From contig CAMECJ010000001.1 in assembly GCA_945913025.1 (NCBI GenBank), forward strand, positions 310,001-374,000: DNA of 64,000 nt, written 5' to 3'. Origin of the DNA: an uncultured Elusimicrobia bacterium. GTDB lineage: Bacteria > Elusimicrobiota > Elusimicrobia > Elusimicrobiales > Elusimicrobiaceae. Under the pieces are notes generated by a model, which searched no databases, was not told where the DNA came from, and saw only the letters and a program-made list of their open reading frames with translations. Every line of letters begins with the position of its first letter. Within the stretch, counting starts at the first letter, position 1. Both the position numbers and the translations under genes were made by a program. Shown in pieces: positions 50,099 through 58,958 of this stretch.

Positions 50099-50146
50099 AG
50101 AGAAATTATAGCATTTTGTTATAGACTTATAATGATATAATATATA

Positions 50147-50962
50147 ATGATGAACGATTTTAAATTTTCGGTATTAATGTCCGTCTATGGCAAGGATAAT
50201 CCGGCTTGGTTTAGGCAGGCCCTGCAGAGCGTACTTAACCAAAGCGTTGCGCCGGCAGAGGTGGTTTTGGCGGCGGACGGCCCTTTAACCGACGAACTGG
50301 AAGCAGTAATAACAGAATTTAAGGATAACCTTAAAGTCGTCCGTTTGGAAAAAAACAGCGGGCGGGGCGCGGCTTTAGGGTATGCTGTTCCACAATGTAA
50401 ATATGACCTTATTGCCTTAATGGATGCAGATGATGTCTGCCGAAAAGACCGTTTTGAAAAGACTCTTTCCCAATTTAAAAATAATACTTCATTGGCCGTT
50501 GTAGGCGGACAAGTACAGGAAGTTGATGCTGAAACGCTTTCCCCCATTACATTAAGAAAAGTACCCCTTACCCATACAGACATTTACCAATATGTCAAAA
50601 CACGGATGCCTTTTAATAACCAAACAATTATGTTCAAAAAATCTGCTGTTTTAGACAGCGGGAATTTTAAACCTTTTCATCTTTTGGAAGACTATTATAT
50701 GTGGGCGAGGGTAATAGCCAAAGGCTACAAAACGGCAAATCTCCCCGATGTATTGGTAGATATGCGCGTAAGCCCAGCGATGTACGAACGGCGAGGCGGT
50801 TGGAAATATTTTCTAAGTAATAAAAAACTGTTTGATGAAATGAAGAAGCTGGGGCTGTTAAATTTGCGGGAATATTATTATACCCTTGTAATTCGGTTTG
50901 GCGTACAAGTGTTAATGCCCAACTGTTTAAGAAATATGTTTTATCAAAAGGTATTAAGATAA
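50147..50962 (+). CDS. Family 2 glycosyltransferase A
   Basis: A 271-aa GT-A enzyme: 'FSVLMSVYGKDNP' at the start, the DXD motif in 'LIALMDADDVC' (about residue 89) and 'DYYMWARVIAKG' downstream. No ribosome site; TATAAT boxes lie within 30 bp of the ATG, so it may be leaderless. First gene of the rightward operon. Adds a sugar to the lipid-linked unit at the cytoplasmic face. Confidence 0.93.
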   Translation: MMNDFKFSVLMSVYGKDNPAWFRQALQSVLNQSVAPAEVVLAADGPLTDELEAVITEFKDNLKVVRLEKNSGRGAALGYAVPQCKYDLIALMDADDVCRKDRFEKTLSQFKNNTSLAVVGGQVQEVDAETLSPITLRKVPLTHTDIYQYVKTRMPFNNQTIMFKKSAVLDSGNFKPFHLLEDYYMWARVIAKGYKTANLPDVLVDMRVSPAMYERRGGWKYFLSNKKLFDEMKKLGLLNLREYYYTLVIRFGVQVLMPNCLRNMFYQKVLR

Positions 50963-51916
50963 ATGACAAAGAATAATTCTCTTATTTCTGTCATAATACC
51001 AGTGTATAATACTGAACAATATTTACGGCAATGTTTGGATAGCTTACGTATGCAAACATATCCGTATTATGAAATAATTGTCGTAGATGACGGATCCACG
51101 GATAATAGTTCTGTTATCTGTGATCAATATGCTCAAATTGATAAACGATTTAAAGTCCTACATCAGTCAAATAGTGGATCTGTTATAGCTCGTAAAACAG
51201 GGATAGAACAAGCAAAAGGAGATTTTTTTACATTTGTGGATGCTGACGATTGGCTAGAACCCGATTTTCTACAACATTTATATGATTTACATTTAGAATT
51301 TAAATCTGAGATAAGCGTTTGTGCTCCTTTTGGGCAAATTTCTCGATACATGTGGTATAAAAAATTTTGTTCTAATAAAGAACAAGCACTGCAAATCTTA
51401 TTTACTGATAAATTTTTTGGCGGTTATGTATGGAATAAATTATATTCACGACACTTATGGGAAAAGATTACATGGGCACCTCAAAGTATGTTTGAAGATT
51501 TATACCTTAATTTCCAACTTTTCATAAAAGCAAATAAAATCGCATTTTCTTCTGAAAAGAAATACCACTATCGATTAATTCCCCTATCTATTAGTCATGG
51601 AACATTTAAAAGAGATAAGTTATTTTATTTTGATATTACATCCTATGCAATGATTTTTGCACAAAAACATAAAATGCAAAGTTTATATAATTATTTATGC
51701 GTACGAAATCTTATGGCTGCAGTACGAAATTTTATTCATTATTTTCGTTTTAAATCGCAAGATGACACGCTGTATTTAGAGTTAAAATCAATCGGGAAAA
51801 GGACAGCCCAATCAGTTCTTTTTCCTTTGCGGATCATACCCGTTAAAATCATTTATTTGATAAATGAATGTTTTTGGTTACTATTATCTGATTTATACCA
51901 AATTATACATAAATGA
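50963..51916 (+). CDS. Family 2 glycosyltransferase B
   Basis: A 317-aa enzyme: 'ISVIIPVYNTEQYLRQCLDS', 'IIVVDDGSTDNS', DXD in 'FTFVDADDWLE'. Begins at the base after the preceding stop. C-terminal third is hydrophobic-aromatic and probably membrane-associated. More AT-rich than the neighbouring export genes, as is the whole block to about 57.6 kb, suggesting transfer of this serotype-like segment. Confidence 0.95.
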   Translation: MTKNNSLISVIIPVYNTEQYLRQCLDSLRMQTYPYYEIIVVDDGSTDNSSVICDQYAQIDKRFKVLHQSNSGSVIARKTGIEQAKGDFFTFVDADDWLEPDFLQHLYDLHLEFKSEISVCAPFGQISRYMWYKKFCSNKEQALQILFTDKFFGGYVWNKLYSRHLWEKITWAPQSMFEDLYLNFQLFIKANKIAFSSEKKYHYRLIPLSISHGTFKRDKLFYFDITSYAMIFAQKHKMQSLYNYLCVRNLMAAVRNFIHYFRFKSQDDTLYLELKSIGKRTAQSVLFPLRIIPVKIIYLINECFWLLLSDLYQIIHK

Positions 51917-51923
51917 GGGTACG

Positions 51924-53072
51924 ATGATAAGGTTGAAAATAGGAAAACAAGTTTCTTTTGCGATTATTCTGACAATGCTAATGGTCGTATTCATTAACTT
52001 ATTATGTCCGGGGATCTTTTGGGCTTTTAAGTACTCGATATTATTAGTATCATTAAGTGGTGGTTTAACTCTATTTTTATTAAATATAGGTAATTTTAAC
52101 AAAGAACGACAAGATTTATTGATAGCAACTTTATTGATAATAACTCTTTTTCTATTTGGGCGTTTTGGAGAAAGTTATAATCGTGGAGATATGTTACAAG
52201 AATTAGGATCTTTTTTAGTATTGTGTAATTTTCTCACGCTTCTCTTATCTTTTGATATACTCGCTTTTGCAATGAAACAAATTAAAATAATTTTATGGAT
52301 TATTGCCATATATGCTAGCGCATTTATCCTTTATTATTATTTTCACCCTTCCATCAACAATAACACTATAGCTTCGTTTTCATTTTTATTGTTTATATAT
52401 GTTATGATTTTATTGTCTATATACGAAACCCATTGGTTATGTTATATTAGTACTGTAATATTATTTATTTCCTTTGCCTTTTTTTTGCAATCTCGTTCCG
52501 TCTTAATAGGAGAACTTTTTTTCATTACCATTTTGGCTTTTAAACATTTGTTTTGGAAAGAGATTGTCTTTAAGTTTTCTATTGTTAGCTTATTATTTGG
52601 ATCTATAGTTTTTGTATATTTTTGGGTATGGTGTTATAATAATTTCATTGATTTCAAGATTCCTTTCATTCATAAAAGTCTTTATACAGGAAGAGAGATA
52701 ATCTGGAATGCATTTTTAAGTTTATTTTATCAATCTCCATTTCTAGGTATAGGATGGGGAACGCTCATCGATGAGGCGCATACAGAGTTTACTGGATTTT
52801 CCCCTCATAATTTTATGCTAAGTATTTTAGTTCCTTATGGATGTTTCTCTTTTATTCTAACGATCTATATATTACTCAGAATATTTTTTAGTAAATATTC
52901 CATAATTAGGAAAAATAACTCAGCTCAAATTGCTGGGAGTGGTTTGATGGCAGTGTTATTATCTTCGTTTTTTGAGACACAACCCATTTCTTATATTCAC
53001 GCAATTTTAGTTTGGTTTTTATTAGTAATTATTAATTCCATATACACAGCAAGGAAAACTATATGTGGATAA
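51924..53072 (+). CDS. wzy: O-antigen polymerase/ligase-type membrane protein (Wzy)
   Basis: A 382-aa protein with about ten hydrophobic segments and the family's periplasmic loop 'GIGWGTLIDEAHTEFTG' with FSPHNF (Wzy_C-type His). It joins repeat units on the outer face of the inner membrane. Start ATG 51924 follows GAGGG by about 5 nt; the longer frame overlaps GT B. Overlaps the next gene by 10 bp. Confidence 0.88.
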   Translation: MIRLKIGKQVSFAIILTMLMVVFINLLCPGIFWAFKYSILLVSLSGGLTLFLLNIGNFNKERQDLLIATLLIITLFLFGRFGESYNRGDMLQELGSFLVLCNFLTLLLSFDILAFAMKQIKIILWIIAIYASAFILYYYFHPSINNNTIASFSFLLFIYVMILLSIYETHWLCYISTVILFISFAFFLQSRSVLIGELFFITILAFKHLFWKEIVFKFSIVSLLFGSIVFVYFWVWCYNNFIDFKIPFIHKSLYTGREIIWNAFLSLFYQSPFLGIGWGTLIDEAHTEFTGFSPHNFMLSILVPYGCFSFILTIYILLRIFFSKYSIIRKNNSAQIAGSGLMAVLLSSFFETQPISYIHAILVWFLLVIINSIYTARKTICG

Positions 53073-53944
53073 AATATTTAAGACGATTATTACGCAATAT
53101 AATAAAGAATATAATATATCTTTGTTCGCATGATTTAGAAAGTAAGATTGAAGCAACCTCTGTAGAAAATTTAAAATATGAATTAAATGACGCGCAAAAA
53201 ACTCTTATCAAGATATCCGTATGTTCAATAGAGAACACACTAAAAGCATTAAAAAACACAACAGCGTCCTTTTGTCGTTTTGGGGACGGAGAGTTTACAT
53301 TATTAAAGGGAAATTCTATTTCTTTCCAACAAGCAGACCCCATATTATCTAATCGTTTGAAAGAAATTCTATCGTCACAAGATAATAGTATTTTTATTGG
53401 AATACCTCAAGTCTTATTTATAGATAAAAGTAATGTATTGGAAATAGTACGTGATTTTTGGAATTTATATGGAAAAAAATTCAGAGATATTATTTTTCAA
53501 TACTGTCATCAAGACAGACAATATTACGCGGCTGAAACAACTATTCCTCTTACAACCTATAGACAATATAATTTAAAACAATATTTTTCAGACGTTCGTT
53601 CTTTATGGGAAAAGAAGAAGCTTACTCTAATATGTGGAGAACAAATTTTAAGCAATATCCGATACAATGTCTTTGATAATGCTTTAAGTGTAGATTATTT
53701 ATATGCACCTTCATACAACGCTTTTTCGCAATACCCATATCTATTGAAAGCAGCTTCTCAGATCAAAAAAGACCATACTATTGTAATTATTTTAGGACCA
53801 ACAGCAACTGTTTTGGCCTACGATTTAGCAAAAAAAGGATATAGAGCTTTGGATTTAGGACATATAGCAAAAACATATGATTGGTATATGAGAAAGATGA
53901 AAATTCCTTACAATATTCCTGCCTCTTTTTTTAATCCAGATTAA
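53063..53944 (+). CDS. GT-D fold glycosyltransferase (DUF1792)
   Basis: A 293-aa protein with the GT-D signature: 'SFCRFGDGEFTLLKG' (DxE metal motif) and 'ILGPTATVLAYDLAKKGY...LDLGHI', typical of streptococcal DUF1792 glucosyltransferases. Its start overlaps wzy by 10 bp. The 137 bp after it hold no gene. Confidence 0.88.
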   Translation: MWIKYLRRLLRNIIKNIIYLCSHDLESKIEATSVENLKYELNDAQKTLIKISVCSIENTLKALKNTTASFCRFGDGEFTLLKGNSISFQQADPILSNRLKEILSSQDNSIFIGIPQVLFIDKSNVLEIVRDFWNLYGKKFRDIIFQYCHQDRQYYAAETTIPLTTYRQYNLKQYFSDVRSLWEKKKLTLICGEQILSNIRYNVFDNALSVDYLYAPSYNAFSQYPYLLKAASQIKKDHTIVIILGPTATVLAYDLAKKGYRALDLGHIAKTYDWYMRKMKIPYNIPASFFNPD

Positions 53945-54081
53945 GAGGTAGGTTGGTTAACTTATACAGAAAACTATAATTTCATAAAAACAATTTATCT
54001 ATTAACTTATATTGTGTATACAAGTGAGAGCAACAGTTATATAAAACTTAGTTAATTGAACAAGATACAAAAAAATTTTAA

Positions 54082-55224
54082 ATGAAAAAAATCGGAATTT
54101 TAACCCAATATCTGCATAGTAAAAATATAGGTGGTTTATTGCAAGCCTATGCCTTGCCTCGCTTTCTAAATAGTTTGGGATATAAAGTGGAGCAAGTAAC
54201 TTTTGATTTCAATCATATTCCTGCTTGTAATAAATGGCAACAATTCAGGTTATTATGGGCAAAATTTACCCTAAACAAGCTGAAAAACAAGCTGACGCAT
54301 TTATCGGAAAAAAAGATTTTTCCTCCTGTTCAAAATTCTTTGCTTGAAATTTTCGAGCAGGAAATTCCTCATTCCACGCATATTTACACTTCAAATGAAT
54401 TAATAAATGCCAATCAAAACTATAACGCCTTTGTAATAGGGAGCGACCAAGTATGGTGTGATGCTTTTTTTCCCCTCTCCGCTTTTTGGGGCGAATTTGC
54501 CGCCCCCAATAAAAAAGTTATCTCCTACGCGGCAAGTTCCAGTGTAAAACAATTTATTCCTTACGCGGAAAAAATCTTTATTAAAAAATTACAGCGTTTG
54601 GACGCCATCAGCGTGCGGGAAAACACATTAAAATATTATATAGAAAGGATTACCGATAAAAAAGCCGATGTGGTATTAGACCCCACATTTCTATTATCTA
54701 AGCAAGAATGGCTAAAAATTGCCAACCCTGCAGTTGTACCCAACCCAAAATATATATTTTGCTACTTTTTGGGAGCCAAATCCGCTTGGCAGCGTAAAGC
54801 GGCCCGTGCCTATGCCGATAAATACGGCTACGAACTGGTACACTTGCCCTATATTATGCAAAATATCCGCACGGCTGATATCTATCTAAAAGGACAGGGC
54901 CGCTATGATGTCGGCCCGCGGGAATTTATATCCCTTATAAACGGGGCAGAGTGCGTATTTACGGATTCATTCCACGGAATGGCGTTTTCAATCAATTTTA
55001 ACAAGGATTTTTATGTTTTTAACCGTGATGATAAAGACGACATCAATTCTATGACGTCCCGCATAACGGATACTTTGGCGATGTTTGGTCTTACGGACAG
55101 GCATATAACGGATAAAAACGCCGTTTTGGAAAGTAAAACTATAGATTATACTGATACTAATAAGATTTTAAATCAAAAGAAGGAATTTTCCGCAAATTGG
55201 CTTTTAAATGCCTTAAAGGATTAA
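54082..55224 (+). CDS. Polysaccharide pyruvyl transferase family protein
   Basis: A 380-aa CsaB/WcaK-type protein: 'ILTQYLHSKNIGGLLQAYAL', 'FVIGSDQVW', 'ISYAASSS' and 'CVFTDSFHGMAFSINF'. Adds a pyruvate ketal from PEP to a sugar. Followed 1 bp later by the flippase, in the same transcript. Confidence 0.92.
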   Translation: MKKIGILTQYLHSKNIGGLLQAYALPRFLNSLGYKVEQVTFDFNHIPACNKWQQFRLLWAKFTLNKLKNKLTHLSEKKIFPPVQNSLLEIFEQEIPHSTHIYTSNELINANQNYNAFVIGSDQVWCDAFFPLSAFWGEFAAPNKKVISYAASSSVKQFIPYAEKIFIKKLQRLDAISVRENTLKYYIERITDKKADVVLDPTFLLSKQEWLKIANPAVVPNPKYIFCYFLGAKSAWQRKAARAYADKYGYELVHLPYIMQNIRTADIYLKGQGRYDVGPREFISLINGAECVFTDSFHGMAFSINFNKDFYVFNRDDKDDINSMTSRITDTLAMFGLTDRHITDKNAVLESKTIDYTDTNKILNQKKEFSANWLLNALKD

Positions 55225-55225
55225 T

Positions 55226-56746
55226 ATGAACCAACGCAAAGCAGGCGTGATTTTATCTTACGTTTTATTAGGTACCCAAACAGCAGTAGGATTGCTGTAT
55301 ATTCCAATGTTGCTAATGTTTTTAACCCAAGCCCAGTATGGTTTATACCAACTAATCGGTGCTATGATAGGTTATTTGGGGACAATGGATTTTGGCTTAG
55401 CTAATACTGTTACACGCTATTATTCGCACTATTTAGCCAAGAAAAAAAGAGCCCATCAGCAAAATCTATTAGCAACAGCAGCTATTTTATATGGCATAAT
55501 TTCCATTTTAATATGGTTGATTGGAATAAGTGGCCTCTACTTTTTATTGCCTTTGTATGCAGAAACACTGTCTACTGTTGAGCTGATAATGGCTAAATAT
55601 TTGTTTTGTATTTTATTGATTAATTTATCTATATTAATCGTTGGGAATATTTTTACAGCAGTAATTAATTCCCACGAAAAATTTATTTTTGCTAAAACAG
55701 TTATGTTAGTTAATACAATATTGCAACCAACTGCTGTGTTTGCAATATTGCATATTAAAAACAGCGTATTATCTGTAGCTATTGTACAAACCTGTTGCAA
55801 TCTAGCAATCGTACTAATTAATTATTACTACGCCACACATCATCTCCAAATCAAATTTAAACTATATAGTTGGAATTGGAAATTTATTAGAGAAATCCTT
55901 TCTTTCTCATTCTTTATTTTTTTAATTATATTAATGGATTTGATTTATGTAAAAACAGGACAGCTGATAGTAGGAGCTTTTGTTGGTACTGCTGCCGTAG
56001 CGGTATATTCTATTTCTGTACAAATGTTAATGATGTTCCGTAATTGTTCTGGTGCATTATATAGTCTGTTCTTACCCTATTTTTCTGCTATACACGCCAC
56101 AAAATTGGATATGCAACCAGTTAATTTAATGTTTATTAAAATTAGTCGCTTACAGTTTCTGATATTAAGCTTAATATTAGGGGGATTTATTTTATTTGGA
56201 AAGCAATTTATCATTTTATGGGCAGGTATTGATTTTGCTCCCGCCTATATATACACTATTATTTTAATGTTTGGTTTTTTATGGGTTTCCAGTCAAAGTG
56301 CAGGTTCATTAGTATTGCAAGCCCAAAATAAACATATGTTATATGCTTGTATATGCATTATTACGGCATTAGCCAATCTTGTTCTATCCTTTTTCTTAAC
56401 TCCTAAATGGGGAGGATTAGGATGTGCATTGTCTACAACAATCTGTTTATGGGTAGGACAATTTATAGTGGCCGATGTTTATTTTTATTATATTGGTTTG
56501 GATGTAAAAACATGTCTTAAAAATTTATTTAGTTTATTTATTCCTGTAACGATATTAGTCTGGGTATGGTACTATTTATTGCAAAGTTATATTAGCCTGC
56601 AAATAACAGTATTATTATTGCAAGGCTTTGGATTTTGCCTAACATTCACTGGAGTAGTGTGGTTATTTTGTTTAAATAAGTATGAAAAAGAGCTACTTCT
56701 AACCCCATTTAAAAAAATTATTTTATTATTGGAACAACAAAAATGA
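55226..56746 (+). CDS. wzx: Oligosaccharide flippase (Wzx)
   Basis: A 506-aa MOP-superfamily membrane protein with 12-14 hydrophobic segments evenly spread; it turns the lipid-linked repeat unit to the periplasmic side. Overlaps the next gene by 4 bp (ATGA). AT-rich like its neighbours. Confidence 0.92.
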   Translation: MNQRKAGVILSYVLLGTQTAVGLLYIPMLLMFLTQAQYGLYQLIGAMIGYLGTMDFGLANTVTRYYSHYLAKKKRAHQQNLLATAAILYGIISILIWLIGISGLYFLLPLYAETLSTVELIMAKYLFCILLINLSILIVGNIFTAVINSHEKFIFAKTVMLVNTILQPTAVFAILHIKNSVLSVAIVQTCCNLAIVLINYYYATHHLQIKFKLYSWNWKFIREILSFSFFIFLIILMDLIYVKTGQLIVGAFVGTAAVAVYSISVQMLMMFRNCSGALYSLFLPYFSAIHATKLDMQPVNLMFIKISRLQFLILSLILGGFILFGKQFIILWAGIDFAPAYIYTIILMFGFLWVSSQSAGSLVLQAQNKHMLYACICIITALANLVLSFFLTPKWGGLGCALSTTICLWVGQFIVADVYFYYIGLDVKTCLKNLFSLFIPVTILVWVWYYLLQSYISLQITVLLLQGFGFCLTFTGVVWLFCLNKYEKELLLTPFKKIILLLEQQK

Positions 56747-57648
56747 TATCAGAACCCTTAGTATCCCTAATTTCTCCATGCTATAATGGAGAAAAATTTA
56801 TTAGCCGTTTTTTAGATTCGTGCTTAGCCCAAACATACACTAATGTAGAATTTATTTTTGTGAATGACGCAAGTACTGATAAAACTGAAGAAATATTTTT
56901 TTCTTATAAAGCGCGTTTAAAAGCAAAAGGCTGGAAGGTCATTTATTTCAAACATTCAAAGAATCAAGGTCCATCAGCCGCTTTACAAAATGGATTACAA
57001 GTTTTTACAGGAACCTATTTAACTTGGCCAGATAGTGATGATATTTTATACCCTAATTATTTAGATGATAAAGTGAAATTTATGCAAGAACATATAGAGT
57101 GCGACCTTTGTTTTTCTATATGTGATATTGCTCTTGATGAAACTCCCAATAGAGTTATAGGAAAAATGGGACGTGTGCCCCCCCCTTTGGGAAAAGATTC
57201 CCTATTTGCAGATTTAATTATGTGTCATAATGTTGTATTTGCTCCAATATGTTCTTTTGTTCGGAGCAAGGCTTTATTAGCAGTTCTTCCCCATCGTACC
57301 ATTTATATAAACAAGGCCGGACAAAACTGGCAAATTCTTCTGCCTTTGGCTTATCATTTTAAGGCCGGATATATTACAAAACCTTTAGCCCGTTATATTG
57401 TTCGGCATAATTCATTATCTCACGATGCTTCGAAAGAACGGGAAAAACTCTATCAGCTTGAAGATATCTTAATTCATGTCCTGGATTCTTTACCTTTATC
57501 AATTGAAGAGAAATCTTATTGGTTGCACTGGGTTAAAAAAGAGTATTTAAAAAAACGTTGGAAGTATATGATTAAATCTTGGTTTATTTTTTTTATTGGA
57601 GAAAAAGGGTTTTCCAAAATCAAGTCTTTTATGCTTGCAAAAAAATAA
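56743..57648 (+). CDS. Family 2 glycosyltransferase C
   Basis: A 301-aa enzyme: 'VSLISPCYNGEKFISRFLDS', 'FIFVNDASTDKT', with DSDD in 'YLTWPDSDDILYPNYL' as the metal motif. C-terminal region basic. Last transferase of the operon before the ferredoxin-like gene, 8 bp away. Confidence 0.94.
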   Translation: MISEPLVSLISPCYNGEKFISRFLDSCLAQTYTNVEFIFVNDASTDKTEEIFFSYKARLKAKGWKVIYFKHSKNQGPSAALQNGLQVFTGTYLTWPDSDDILYPNYLDDKVKFMQEHIECDLCFSICDIALDETPNRVIGKMGRVPPPLGKDSLFADLIMCHNVVFAPICSFVRSKALLAVLPHRTIYINKAGQNWQILLPLAYHFKAGYITKPLARYIVRHNSLSHDASKEREKLYQLEDILIHVLDSLPLSIEEKSYWLHWVKKEYLKKRWKYMIKSWFIFFIGEKGFSKIKSFMLAKK

Positions 57649-57656
57649 GATTTCCT

Positions 57657-58883
57657 ATGATTACCATTACCGATAAAACAAAATGCTGCGGATGCGGCGC
57701 CTGCTTTAATATCTGCCCGAAACACTGCATTACTATGCAGGCAGACGCGGAAGGTTTCTTATATCCCAGTGTTGATAAACAGAATTGCGTAAATTGCGGT
57801 CTGTGCGAGAAAGTATGCCCCGTTTTACACGTTCCCTCTTTAACTAATCTTCCGCAAGCCTACGCGGCCAAACACATATCAGACGAAATAAAACTAAAAA
57901 GTTCCTCCGGCGGTATGTTTACAGCCCTAGCAGAATACATATTGGCGCGCGGCGGAGTGGTGTTTGGTGCCGGATTTGATAAGAATTGGAATGTGTGCCA
58001 CCAATACGCAGAAACAATAGACGATTTAGACAGGTTACGCCGTTCCAAATATGTCCAAAGTGATATAGGCCATACATTTGAGCAAGCCAAAAACTTTTTG
58101 ATACTGGGCCGTGAAGTGCTTTTTACCGGCACGCCTTGCCAAATAGCGGGACTAAAAAACTATCTGGGCAAAGATTACGCCAATTTGCTTACGGCGGATA
58201 TCATTTGCCACGCAACACCTTCGCCAAATGTTTGGCAAAAGTTTTTAACACAGAACTTTACGGTCTCCCAGATACGCGCCATTAACTTTCGGGAAAAACA
58301 TTTTGATTGGACTCATTTTTATTTAAGTTTTCTTATGCCGCACGCGTTATGCGCGCACGGAAATGTACAAACAATCAACGAAAAGATATTCTTCCATATA
58401 CGAGCAGCAGCAGCAGCAGCAGCAGTAATTTATAGAAATTGCTTCTTAAAAGCTTTTTTGCAAGAACTCATCAACCGTCCATCTTGCCATGTCTGCCAGT
58501 TCAAAGGGCAAAAACGTGCTGCGGATTTTACCTTAGGTGATTTATGGGGAAAATGGGACCGACTTATAACAAATGAAGATAGACGCTATGGTATATCGGC
58601 CTTACTGGTTAATTCTACTAAGGGACGGCAAGTGCTGTCCAAGATAAAAGCTATATCGATTACCCCTGTAGATTTGGAGCAAGTAGCCCGTTTTAATTCA
58701 GCACTACGAACTTCTACCAAAGCGCACCCCCGCAGAAAAGAGTTTTTTTCCCTGTATGACAAAACACCCCTTAAAATTTTAATTCCTCGTCTGTTGGGAG
58801 AGAAACCGTTGGTAATACAAATTCCTTTATCTTTTATGCGTAAAGTATGTAGTAAACTCTATCGTCTTCTACTGCATAAATAA
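57657..58883 (+). CDS. Ferredoxin/F420-dehydrogenase beta-type protein of the polysaccharide locus
   Basis: A 408-aa protein. N-terminal two [4Fe-4S] motifs (CCGCGACFNICPKHC and CVNCGLCEKVCPV), then the coenzyme F420 hydrogenase/dehydrogenase beta N- and C-terminal domains ('SSSGGMFTALAEYIL', 'FTGTPCQIAGL', 'FRREKH'-like 'NFREKHFDW', 'FTLGDLWG'). Proteins of this group sit beside pyruvyl transferases in capsule loci and may reduce or modify a sugar. Start 57657 chosen since the iron-sulphur domain begins there. Contains a (GCA)7 run, see that entry. Confidence 0.9.
   Translation: MITITDKTKCCGCGACFNICPKHCITMQADAEGFLYPSVDKQNCVNCGLCEKVCPVLHVPSLTNLPQAYAAKHISDEIKLKSSSGGMFTALAEYILARGGVVFGAGFDKNWNVCHQYAETIDDLDRLRRSKYVQSDIGHTFEQAKNFLILGREVLFTGTPCQIAGLKNYLGKDYANLLTADIICHATPSPNVWQKFLTQNFTVSQIRAINFREKHFDWTHFYLSFLMPHALCAHGNVQTINEKIFFHIRAAAAAAAVIYRNCFLKAFLQELINRPSCHVCQFKGQKRAADFTLGDLWGKWDRLITNEDRRYGISALLVNSTKGRQVLSKIKAISITPVDLEQVARFNSALRTSTKAHPRRKEFFSLYDKTPLKILIPRLLGEKPLVIQIPLSFMRKVCSKLYRLLLHK
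58404..58424 (+). repeat. (GCA)7 trinucleotide repeat within the ferredoxin-like gene
   Basis: Seven GCA units coding for seven alanines within an 'IRA(n)VIY' stretch. Slippage would change length by whole residues without a frame shift. Confidence 0.85.
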
Positions 58884-58900
58884 GAACATCCTATTATATA

Positions 58901-58933
58901 ACCCGCCCCGAAGGAAATCCTATCGGGGCGGGT
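58901..58933. terminator. Shared terminator between convergent operons
   Basis: ACCCGCCCCGA/TCGGGGCGGGT, 11-bp stem, between the rightward operon and the leftward wzc operon; the U tail is weak on both sides. Confidence 0.75.
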
Positions 58934-58958
58934 TATATCAAAAAACTTTCTTGTTAGG

